A DNA stretch of 23,282 bases from assembly GCA_030840415.1 (NCBI GenBank), contig JAVEEO010000226.1, positions 1 through 23,282 of the forward strand, read 5' to 3'. The translations under genes were made by a program, and so were the position numbers. The stretch is from Pseudonocardiales bacterium. GTDB taxonomy: Bacteria; Actinomycetota; Actinomycetes; Mycobacteriales; Jatrophihabitantaceae. Numbering within the stretch: position 1 is the first letter of the stretch; every line of letters begins with the position of its first letter. This document shows positions 14,240-23,282 of the stretch, in pieces. The notes under the pieces were generated by a model. That model was given only the letters and a program-made list of their open reading frames with translations, was not told the origin of the DNA and ran no database searches.

Positions 14240-15451
14240 TCAGGTCGTGGTGAGCGAGGCGACCATCGAGTCCGGCGAGGCCAGCAGGGTTCCGAACGCC
14301 AGCTCGGCGGCACCGATCAGGGCCGAATCCTGGTCCAGGCCGGGCAGCAGTACCTTGACGCCGGCCCGGGCGGCGGCCATCGCCCGGCGATCCAGCTCGG
14401 TCTCGACCGAGACCCGGTCCAGCCGTACCACCTCGGCCAGTGAGCCGCCCACCACGATCACCTGCGGGTTGAAGCAGTTGACCAGGTTGGCCAGGCTCCG
14501 GCCGAGCCAGATCGCCACCGTGTGCACCCCGTCGACCGCTCGCTGCTCGCCGGCCGCCGCGGCCTCGAAGACGGCTGCGATCGCCTGCGGCCCGTGCTGG
14601 TCGGTCACGCCAGCCGCCCGCAGCAGGGCATGCTCGCCGATGTAGGTCTCGATGCACCCGGTGCTGCCGCAGTGGCACGGCGGCCCGTCCGGGTTCACCG
14701 TCATGTGCCCGATCTCGCCGGCGTAGCCGCCGACGCCGTGCAGTTGGCCGCCGTCGGCGATGATGCCGCCGCCCACCCCGACGCTGCCGTTGAGGTAGAT
14801 CAGGTGCTCGCAGCCCACCGCCGCGCCGCGCTGGTGCTCGGCAACCGCACCCAGGTCGGCGTCGTTGCCGACCTGCACGTCCAACCGCCGGGGCATCCGG
14901 TCGGCAAGCAACTCACCGAACGGCACCGCCCGCCAGTTCAGGTTGGGCGCGTGGTCGACGAAGCCGTCCCGCCGCCGGACGGTGCCCGGAATGCTGACCC
15001 CGACCCCGACCGGGCCCTGCGAGCCGGGCAGCCGCTCGGCCAGCCACTCCGCGTCGGCGGCGAGCTGGTCGACCACCGCGCGCGGCAGCCGGTCGGCACC
15101 CTCGATGGTGGTGACCCGGCGTTCGTGGACGGTGCCGCCCAGGCCGACCGCCGCGGTGACGATCCGCTCGACGGCGAGGTCGACGGCCAGGACGTACGGC
15201 CCGTCCGCCCGGGGCGCCACCACGTGCGAGGGCCGGCCGGCCCGGTCGCGGCCGGACGGCACGTACTCGGTGACCAGCCCGAGCGCGACCAGGTCCGAGA
15301 CCAGCGCGCCGATGGTGCTGCGGTTGAGCCCCATGGTGGCAGTCAGCTCGGCCCGGGTTAGCTCCCCGTGCTGGTGGATCGAGCGCAGCAACCGGCTGAG
15401 GTTGTGCCGGCGGATCTCCTCAGGTCGCACGGCGACCCGCTGTGCTACCAC
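14240..15451 (-). CDS. ROK family transcriptional regulator
   Basis: A 403-residue protein starting with GTG. The N-terminal winged helix (about 15-66, RHNLSRLLRSIHQHGELTRAELTATMGLNRSTI) is followed by a ROK sugar-kinase-like domain. Visible there are the NDAD motif (196-199), IYLNGSVGVGGGI, and the zinc site H249 / C259-x-C261-x4-C266 in HMTVNPDGPPCHCGSTGCIE. XylR/NagC-type ROK proteins bind an operator and release it with a sugar ligand. It lies 22 bp after the permease, so it is probably the last regulator of the importer operon and likely controls it. Palindromes in that operon's promoter region are candidate sites. The ligand is probably a pentose like xylose, by context only. Confidence 0.92.
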   Translation of the reverse strand: MVAQRVAVRPEEIRRHNLSRLLRSIHQHGELTRAELTATMGLNRSTIGALVSDLVALGLVTEYVPSGRDRAGRPSHVVAPRADGPYVLAVDLAVERIVTAAVGLGGTVHERRVTTIEGADRLPRAVVDQLAADAEWLAERLPGSQGPVGVGVSIPGTVRRRDGFVDHAPNLNWRAVPFGELLADRMPRRLDVQVGNDADLGAVAEHQRGAAVGCEHLIYLNGSVGVGGGIIADGGQLHGVGGYAGEIGHMTVNPDGPPCHCGSTGCIETYIGEHALLRAAGVTDQHGPQAIAAVFEAAAAGEQRAVDGVHTVAIWLGRSLANLVNCFNPQVIVVGGSLAEVVRLDRVSVETELDRRAMAAARAGVKVLLPGLDQDSALIGAAELAFGTLLASPDSMVASLTTT

Positions 15452-15473
15452 CGGGCACCTCGGTCGGCGCTGA

Positions 15474-16853
15474 TCAGCCGACGCCGGTGGCGCCGCTGCG
15501 CCGGCGCGACAGCGCGTCCACGGCCGCGGCGAGCAGCAGCACCGCTCCGGTCACGATGAATTGGATCGAGTCCCGGTTGTTGCCCTGCACCAGGTCGGCC
15601 ATTCCGTTGGCGATGACGGCGACCACGAAGCCGCCGATGATCGCGTCCGCGGGCCGGCCGCGACCACCGAAGAGGCTGGTCCCGCCGATCACCGCCGCGC
15701 CCACCGCCAGCAGCAGGGTGTTGCCGCCGCCGGTGTTGGCGTCGACCGAGTGGGTGTTGGAGGCGAGCAGCACCCCGCCGACCGCGGCCATGAACGAGCT
15801 GATCATGAACACCGAGATCCGGATCAGGTCCACCCGGATACCGGCCCGCCGGGCCGCCTCGGTGTTGCCGCCGGTGGCGTAGACGTGCCGGCCGTAACGG
15901 GTGCGGCTGAGCACGAAGGTCCAGAGCGCGAAGAAGAACATCATGATCAGCACGACCCACGGGACGCCTTGCAGCGCCGGCGGTTTGACCAGCACCAGCT
16001 TGCCGCCCTGGTTGATCAGCTGGCTGCCGCCGGTGCCGCCCCGGTTGAGGTTGAGCAGGTAAACCGCCAGGCCGGCGATGACGGCCAGTGCCGCGACCTT
16101 GATGGCCACCAGGGCGATCGGCTCGGCGGTCAGGCCGGCCTTGGAACGCGAGCGCACCTGCTGCAGCTTGATCAGCGCGTAGCTGACGATGGCCACGACG
16201 GCGAGCGCCCAGCCGAGCCACGGGTCCATCTGGCCGTTGTAGAGGTTGGTGATGAAGTTGTCGGTGATCGAGATGTTGCCGTGCGCGCCGGCACCGTTGA
16301 GCACGATGAACAGGATCACGCCCTGGAAGGCGAGGAACAGTGCCAGGGTGACCACGAACGAGGGGATCCGCACCTTCGCGCACAGCGAGCCGGTGAAGAA
16401 GCCGATGGCCACGCCGGCCACCAGGGCGGCGCCGATCGCGAACGGCCAGGGCCAGCCGTAGCCGACCGACACCCGCGCCATCAGGGTGGCGCACACCCCG
16501 CCCGCGGTACCGGCGGCCAGGTCGATCTCGCCGAGCAGCAGGACGAAGACCAGGCCCATCGCGATGAAGATGGTGGGGGAGGACTGCTTGAGCAGGTCGG
16601 AGAAGTTCGCCAGCGACCCGAACTGCGGGCGCAGCGACCAGAACACGATCACCAGCACGATCAGGCCGGCGACGGCGGGCAGCGAACCCATGTCACCGCT
16701 GCGCACCCGCTGCCGGTAGGTGCGGAAGTAGTCGCCGACACCGCCCTCGATGGGCGCCGTGGCGGCGATCACCGCCAGGTCCGGCTCGGCGGCGCGGCGG
16801 TGGTCGCCGGGCTTGTCGACGTCGGTGGTCGGCGACGGGCTCGAGGAGGTCAT
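15474..16853 (-). CDS. Sugar ABC transporter permease, xylose/ribose (CUT2) type
   Basis: A 459-residue integral membrane protein with about ten or more hydrophobic segments, for example AVAGLIVLVIVFWSLRP and FIAMGLVFVLLLGEIDLAAG. The LLGEIDLAAGTAGG block, VVTLALFLAFQGV and YATGGNTEAARRAGI are CUT2/XylH hallmarks. The cytoplasmic EAA-like region NTEAARRAGIRVDLI would contact the ATPase. Its length exceeds the usual about 330-400 residues owing to an N-terminal extension and a central loop. The ATG follows the ATPase stop by one base, so translation is coupled. A single permease suggests a homodimeric channel. The substrate is inferred from the binding protein. Confidence 0.93.
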   Translation of the reverse strand: MTSSSPSPTTDVDKPGDHRRAAEPDLAVIAATAPIEGGVGDYFRTYRQRVRSGDMGSLPAVAGLIVLVIVFWSLRPQFGSLANFSDLLKQSSPTIFIAMGLVFVLLLGEIDLAAGTAGGVCATLMARVSVGYGWPWPFAIGAALVAGVAIGFFTGSLCAKVRIPSFVVTLALFLAFQGVILFIVLNGAGAHGNISITDNFITNLYNGQMDPWLGWALAVVAIVSYALIKLQQVRSRSKAGLTAEPIALVAIKVAALAVIAGLAVYLLNLNRGGTGGSQLINQGGKLVLVKPPALQGVPWVVLIMMFFFALWTFVLSRTRYGRHVYATGGNTEAARRAGIRVDLIRISVFMISSFMAAVGGVLLASNTHSVDANTGGGNTLLLAVGAAVIGGTSLFGGRGRPADAIIGGFVVAVIANGMADLVQGNNRDSIQFIVTGAVLLLAAAVDALSRRRSGATGVG

Positions 16854-16854
16854 G

Positions 16855-17634
16855 TCACACCGTCCCAGCGGTTGCGTGGTTGCTGCCGATGCCGATCGAG
16901 CCGGTGCGGCCGGTGGTGATCAGCTCCACCAGTTGCTGCTGGTCGACGTCCTTGCGGTCCACCGTCGCTGCCATCTGGCCCAGGTAGAGCACCGCGATCT
17001 TGTCCGCGACCTGCAGCACGTCGAGCATGTTGTGGCTGATCAGCACCACCGCGATGCCCTGGTCGGCCAGCCGCCGGACCAGGTCGAGCACCTGGGCGGT
17101 CTGGGCCACGCCGAGGGCGGCGGTCGGCTCGTCCAGCAGGACGACCTTGGACTGCCAGAGCACCGACTTGGCGATCGCCACCGTCTGGCGCTGGCCGCCG
17201 GACAGGCTGGAGACCCGTTGCCGGACCGACTTCACCGTCCGGACCGACAGCGACTCCAGCGCACCGGCGGCGGCCTTCTCCATGCTGATCTCGTCGAGCA
17301 GCACACCGCGGTGGTTCTCCCGGCCCAGGAACATGTTCTGCACGATGTCGAGGTTGTCGCAGAGCGCGAGGTCCTGGTAGACGATCTCGATGCCGAGTTC
17401 GGAGGCCGCCCGCGGCGAGTGCACCGACACCGGGCGTCCCTCGAAGTGATACTCGCCGGCATCGATGGTGTACGTACCGCCGATGCACTTGATCAGGGTG
17501 GACTTGCCGGCACCGTTGTCACCGACCAGTGCCGTCACTTCACCGGGCCGGGCGCTGAAGTCGACGCTGCGGAGCACGTGGACCGGTCCGAAACTCTTGT
17601 CGATGCCCCGCAGGGCCAGGATTGGTTCGGTCAT
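16855..17634 (-). CDS. Sugar ABC transporter ATP-binding protein, single-domain
   Basis: A 259-residue ATPase with Walker A GDNGAGKST (38-46), Q-loop YQD, signature LSGGQ (144-148), and Walker B VVLLDEPTAAL (164-174). It energises the CUT2 permease encoded next. Classical XylG/RbsA ATPases contain two fused ATPase domains (about 500 residues). This one has one, so two copies must pair; such single-domain forms are common in actinobacteria. The start ATG 17632-17634 is preceded by GGAAGGGA some 13 bases upstream, a long spacing. It lies downstream of a strong hairpin after the binding-protein gene. Confidence 0.93.
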   Translation of the reverse strand: MTEPILALRGIDKSFGPVHVLRSVDFSARPGEVTALVGDNGAGKSTLIKCIGGTYTIDAGEYHFEGRPVSVHSPRAASELGIEIVYQDLALCDNLDIVQNMFLGRENHRGVLLDEISMEKAAAGALESLSVRTVKSVRQRVSSLSGGQRQTVAIAKSVLWQSKVVLLDEPTAALGVAQTAQVLDLVRRLADQGIAVVLISHNMLDVLQVADKIAVLYLGQMAATVDRKDVDQQQLVELITTGRTGSIGIGSNHATAGTV

Positions 17635-17696
17635 GGCACTAGGTCGTTCCCTTCCGCTTGCACGCGTGACTGGGGCACCGGACGACGGTGAGGCAG

Positions 17697-17729
17697 ATGG
17701 GCGGCGAGCCGGGCCGGCTCGCCGCCCAT
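17697..17729 (-). promoter_or_regulatory. Intercistronic hairpin after the binding-protein gene
   Basis: ATGGGCGGCGAGCC (17697-17710) and its exact reverse complement (17716-17729) form a 14-bp perfect stem with a 5-nt loop. On the - strand it lies seven bases after the binding-protein stop and 62 bp before the ATPase start. Such hairpins commonly protect the 3' end of the binding-protein mRNA or partly terminate transcription, so the binding protein is made in excess over the membrane parts. Confidence 0.75.
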
Positions 17730-17736
17730 CCGGGAC

Positions 17737-18888
17737 TTACTTGACGCCGTTCTTGGTGCAGAGCGCGGCGTAGGCACCCGTGCAGACCTGGGCCTTCGGG
17801 GTGTAGCCGTCGTTGATCGGCTGGGCCACGTTCTCGATGGTGATCGGGATCGGGGTGGCCAGGATCGCCGGGACGTCCTTGCCGGCCGTGGTGTCCTTGG
17901 CGGTCGCGGTGGTCTTCGGGATCTCACCGTTGACGATCGACACCATGGCGTCGATGGCCGGGACGGCCTCCTGGCTGGACGGCTTGTAGATGCTGAAGCA
18001 CTGGTCGCCGGTCATGATGTTCTGCAGGCCCTGCGCGGTCGCGTCCTGGCCGGAGACGGCGACCTTGCCGTTGAGCTTCTGGTTCTTCAGCGCCGAGATC
18101 ACCGAGTTGGCCATGCCGTCATTGGCCACCATCACCGCGTTGAGGCTCGGGGTCTTGCGCAGCATGGCGGTGAAGGTGGTGCCGGCAACGGCGTTGTCCC
18201 ACTTGGCGATCGACTGGTCGTCGGCCTTCTTCCAGCCCGCCTGCTTGGACAGCACCGAGTCGTAGCCCTGCTTGAACAGCGTCGCGTTGTTGTCGGTCGG
18301 CGCCCCGTTGACGTCGACGTAGGTCACGGCCGACTTGCCGGCGACCTGGGGGCACTTGGTCAGCGCCTCGCCCTGGGCCTTGCCGACCGCGGTGTTGTCG
18401 TAGGAGATGTAGAGGGCCGCGCCGCCGCCGAGGGTCAGCCGGTCGTAGTCGATGGTGGTGATGCCCTTGCCCTGGGCCTCCTTCTCGATCGCCGCGCCGG
18501 AGGCCGAGTCCAGGTTGACGATCATCAGCACCTTGATGCCGTTGCTTTCCATGCTCTCGGCGATGGTCTTCATCTTGGCCGGGTCGTTCTGGGCGTTCTG
18601 GATGTCGCAGCTGAGGTTGACCTTCTGACACTCGGCCTTCATGGCGTCCGGGTCGGAAGTGACCCAGCGCTGCGAGGACTGGGTGTCGGGCAGGATGATG
18701 CCGACCTTGGCGCCCTTGCCGTCCAGGCCCCCGCCGGCAGCGGAGCTGCTCGTCGATGCGCTGGCCGAGCCGGCCGGGGCCGAACTGGTGCCGGTGGTGG
18801 TCGTGGACTTGCTGCCCGAGGAGCACCCGCCGAGAGCGAGCGCGGCCGCTGCTCCGACGACGATGAGGCCGATTGCGCTCTTGCGCAT
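17737..18888 (-). CDS. Sugar-binding lipoprotein, XylF-like
   Basis: A 383-residue protein from ATG 18886-18888. A longer reading to 19014 lacks a signal-like start, whereas MRKSAIGLIVVGAAAALALGGC is an ideal lipoprotein signal with lipobox LGGC (C22 lipidated). A Ser/Thr/Gly linker (about 23-52) tethers the periplasmic-binding-protein fold. The segment GITTIDYDRLTLGGGAALYISYDNTAVGKAQGEAL closely resembles XylF, so D-xylose or a similar sugar is the likely ligand. VSGQDATAQGLQNI is another family hallmark. It is the first gene of the importer operon; promoter elements lie at 18974-19002. Exact sugar specificity cannot be read from sequence by eye. Confidence 0.93.
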   Translation of the reverse strand: MRKSAIGLIVVGAAAALALGGCSSGSKSTTTTGTSSAPAGSASASTSSSAAGGGLDGKGAKVGIILPDTQSSQRWVTSDPDAMKAECQKVNLSCDIQNAQNDPAKMKTIAESMESNGIKVLMIVNLDSASGAAIEKEAQGKGITTIDYDRLTLGGGAALYISYDNTAVGKAQGEALTKCPQVAGKSAVTYVDVNGAPTDNNATLFKQGYDSVLSKQAGWKKADDQSIAKWDNAVAGTTFTAMLRKTPSLNAVMVANDGMANSVISALKNQKLNGKVAVSGQDATAQGLQNIMTGDQCFSIYKPSSQEAVPAIDAMVSIVNGEIPKTTATAKDTTAGKDVPAILATPIPITIENVAQPINDGYTPKAQVCTGAYAALCTKNGVK

Positions 18889-18973
18889 GGAGGATTCCGC
18901 CTTTCGCGTGCAGGATCGACGATGCACGTCTGTCAGCGGACCCGTCGACCACAAAGGAAATGTTGTCGGCGGG

Positions 18974-19002
18974 AACATATCCCCGATGTTGCCTCCCGGC
19001 AA
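18974..19002 (-). promoter_or_regulatory. Candidate promoter and operator of the sugar importer operon
   Basis: On the - strand, TTGCCG (19002-18997) and TATGTT (18979-18974) are separated by 17 bp, a good -35/-10 pair. The predicted start is about 80 nt upstream of the binding-protein ATG. AACAT (18974-18978) and ATGTT (18986-18990) form an inverted repeat that overlaps the -10 and the spacer, where a repressor would block RNA polymerase. The ROK protein of the same operon is the obvious candidate. Not proven. Confidence 0.55.
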
Positions 19003-19056
19003 AGAGGCTGACACCGAGTTGTTACCGAGTCGCGCTATCCGTGCGTCGCCGAATCA

Positions 19057-19071
19057 CCTTGCTTAACAAGG
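19057..19071. promoter_or_regulatory. Palindrome upstream of the importer promoter
   Basis: CCTTG-CTTAA-CAAGG is a 5-bp-arm inverted repeat in an AT-richer patch, about 55 bp upstream of the candidate -35 of the importer operon and 49 bp beyond the aconitase stop. It may be a second ROK operator or an activator site. It lacks a strong stem or U-tract, so it is a poor terminator. Confidence 0.4.
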
Positions 19072-19119
19072 ATCTAACGACCGTGGGCGGTATGCCGGAA
19101 TGCGCCTGAACGACGCTGC

Positions 19120-21990
<2,871 letters not shown>

Positions 21991-22224
21991 GATCGTCCTC
22001 CCTGGACTCGGGTTCTCGACCCGCCATTGTTCCGCACCGCCGGCTAAGGCTTGCCAGCGGTAGGCCGATAGGGACGACTCGGAAGGGCGTATCCCGGTGT
22101 TACCGCGCTCGCACCGCCACCGGCCAGTCCGCCGGTGCGACGGATGTGACTGGCGTGACTAGTGGCGCTATTGGGGCTCAACTGGCAGTCTGTCCGACAG
22201 CACGCAGCGATAGAGGGGTGTGAG
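21991..22224. other. Divergent intergenic region between acnA and the NlpC/P60 gene
   Basis: This 234-bp gap must carry both promoters. I see overlapping inverted repeats at about 22117-22142 (CACCGGC/GCCGGTG and CGCACCG/CGGTGCG), a direct repeat GTGACT at 22146-22151 and 22155-22160, and CTGTCCGACAG at 22190-22200. I do not see a clear -35/-10 pair, and the conserved parts of a ydaO/c-di-AMP riboswitch, sometimes found ahead of such hydrolase genes, are absent. Confidence 0.4.
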
Positions 22225-23282
22225 GTGGTCCGAAGTAACCAACCGGCCGGCCGTCGGCTGCGCGCCCTGCTGTGCACGGGTGCGGTGGCGGCCTCCTTGC
22301 TGTGTGCCGCCGGCCCGGTGCACGCCGCGCCCAAGCCGCCCAACCCCACCGACGCCCAGCTCGCCGCGGCCCGGGCGGCCAAGGCCTCGCTGGCCACCTC
22401 GGTCGGGGTGCTGTCCGGCCAGATCGTGCAGGCCCAGGCCCAGCTGCGCTCGCTGAACGCCAAGGTGGAGCTCGCCGAGCAGAAGTTCACCTTCGCGATC
22501 TTCAAGCTCGACAAGGCCAAGGCCCAGGCCGCCGAGGCCCAGGCCGGGGTGGCCGCGGCCCAGCAGGGCATCGAGACCGCGCGCGCCAAGCTGACCAACT
22601 ACGTGCACGACAGCTACATCTCGCCGACCATGGGCTCGGCGACGGTGGGGCTGCTCAGCGCCCCGGACCCGAGCGCGCTGCTGCAGGGCGGGGACTACCG
22701 CAACTACGTCTCGTCCCGGCACCTGGACGTGATGAGCAGCCTGGACCGGGCGACGGTGGCCAAGTCCAACGCCGACGCCAAGGCCAAGGCGCTGGTCGAG
22801 CTGCAGCGCAAGCTGGCCGCCGATGCCGCCGCCGCCCAGCGCGCCGCCCAGCAGGCCTATGCCGACCAGCAGGCCCAGGCCGTCCAGCTGCGAGCCCGCG
22901 AGGCCAGCTACCAGCACCAGCTGGTGGAGGCCCAGAGCCGGCTGGCCACCTTGAACGGCCAGCGGGCCAAGTTCATCGCCTACCAGCAGGAACAGGCCCG
23001 GATCGCCGCCGAGCGCGCCCGGCAGGCCGCGGCGGCCCGCGCCCGGGCTGCCGCCGCGGCGGCAGCGGCCCGCGCCGAGCAGGAACGCCAGCGCCAGCAA
23101 CAGCAGCAACGCGAACAGCAGCAACAACAGCAGCAGAACGACAACTCGGGCAGCAGCGGTTCCAGCACCAGCGGCTCGACCGACAGCGGCGGTTACACCC
23201 CGCCGCCGGCCTCGTCCGGCGGCTCCGGTGGCTGGACGGCCAGCAAGGGCCGGGCCGCGGCCAACCGCGCGCTGGGCGGCGG
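22225..23282 (+). CDS. Secreted coiled-coil NlpC/P60-type cell-wall hydrolase, N-terminal part
   Basis: The frame starts at GTG 22225 (GAGGGG at 22214-22218) and runs off the window end after 352 codons. A signal peptide with RR-L-R, a hydrophobic core, and cleavage near VHA-A (residue 34) marks export. Residues about 45-280 are long Ala/Gln/Lys/Glu-rich coiled coils, including LTNYVHDSYISPTMGSATVGLL, known from the RipA-like family. A run of Ala then Gln (about 270-308) and a Gly/Ser linker follow, ending in GWTASKGRAAANRALGGG. That is the lead-in to an NlpC/P60 catalytic domain in RipA-like D,L-endopeptidases. The catalytic Cys-His part is outside the window, so the enzyme class is inferred from architecture and its place beside acn. 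Confidence 0.85.
   Translation, partial: MVRSNQPAGRRLRALLCTGAVAASLLCAAGPVHAAPKPPNPTDAQLAAARAAKASLATSVGVLSGQIVQAQAQLRSLNAKVELAEQKFTFAIFKLDKAKAQAAEAQAGVAAAQQGIETARAKLTNYVHDSYISPTMGSATVGLLSAPDPSALLQGGDYRNYVSSRHLDVMSSLDRATVAKSNADAKAKALVELQRKLAADAAAAQRAAQQAYADQQAQAVQLRAREASYQHQLVEAQSRLATLNGQRAKFIAYQQEQARIAAERARQAAAARARAAAAAAAARAEQERQRQQQQQREQQQQQQQNDNSGSSGSSTSGSTDSGGYTPPPASSGGSGGWTASKGRAAANRALGG

Noticed and set aside
14196..14645. + strand frame opposite the ROK regulator
   Set aside because: It is Ser/Ala/Thr/Arg-rich without motifs and antisense to a certain ROK protein.
18889..19014. Upstream extension of the sugar-binding protein
   Set aside because: It would bury the lipoprotein signal peptide and cross the predicted promoter; the start at 18888 gives a perfect lipobox arrangement.
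22028..22224. ydaO/c-di-AMP riboswitch ahead of the NlpC/P60 gene
   Set aside because: The region is too short and lacks the conserved motif segments of that riboswitch.
22168..23127. 319-codon - strand frame opposite the NlpC/P60 gene
   Set aside because: It is antisense to an Ala/Gln-rich coiled coil, and its Leu/Gly-rich translation follows directly from that composition.

Overview
This is a GC-rich chromosomal window from an actinobacterium. The evidence is the very high GC content, GTG starts, ATGA/GTGA start-stop overlaps, TANNNT -10 boxes placed just upstream of start codons, and the gene families themselves. I cannot fix the genus. A Rieske-type ferredoxin between sufD and sufC argues for a Streptomyces/Frankia/Jatrophihabitans-like lineage rather than Mycobacterium. 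No tRNA, rRNA, CRISPR array, insertion sequence or prophage is visible.

Layout. (1) 1-6529: a SUF iron-sulfur cluster operon on the + strand, sufR(partial)-sufB-sufD-Rieske-sufC-sufS-sufU-sufT, mostly with overlapping stops and starts. Two features break its compactness: a hairpin between sufB and sufD, and a 131-bp MIRU-like insert between sufS and sufU that carries its own 44-codon frame with ATGA overlaps at both ends. (2) 6707-8121: a small secreted four-cysteine protein converging on a YpfJ-type membrane-anchored zinc metallopeptidase, separated by a perfect 16-bp stem terminator. (3) 8324-11158: an ABC-F ribosome-associated ATPase, a 71-aa HTH protein and an enoyl-CoA hydratase with no standard start codon. 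(4) 11276-19071: a probably lineage-specific block. It holds an ABC exporter, a Phd/YefM-RelE toxin-antitoxin pair, a decayed fragment of an exporter ATPase domain, and on the - strand a xylose-type ABC importer with a ROK regulator and a small HTH protein. (5) 19120-23282: aconitase on the - strand, divergent from a secreted coiled-coil NlpC/P60-type cell-wall hydrolase cut off by the window end.

The backbone suf / ABC-F / small HTH / enoyl-CoA hydratase / acn / ripA-like resembles the M. tuberculosis Rv1460-Rv1477 region as I recall it. Segment 4 therefore looks like accessory material between conserved genes. SUF builds Fe-S clusters, SufR with four conserved cysteines senses cluster status, and aconitase nearby is a major [4Fe-4S] client. 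The importer operon looks self-contained: a lipoprotein binding protein, a single-domain ATPase, a permease and a ROK regulator, with palindromes in its promoter region and a strong hairpin after the binding-protein gene.

I did not find a clearly new multi-gene system. The best leads are the MIRU-like element inside the suf operon, the ATPase-domain relic beside the toxin-antitoxin pair, the possible leaderless six-codon leader ahead of the ABC-F gene, the CTG start of the enoyl-CoA hydratase, and a 35-bp palindromic repeat present twice.
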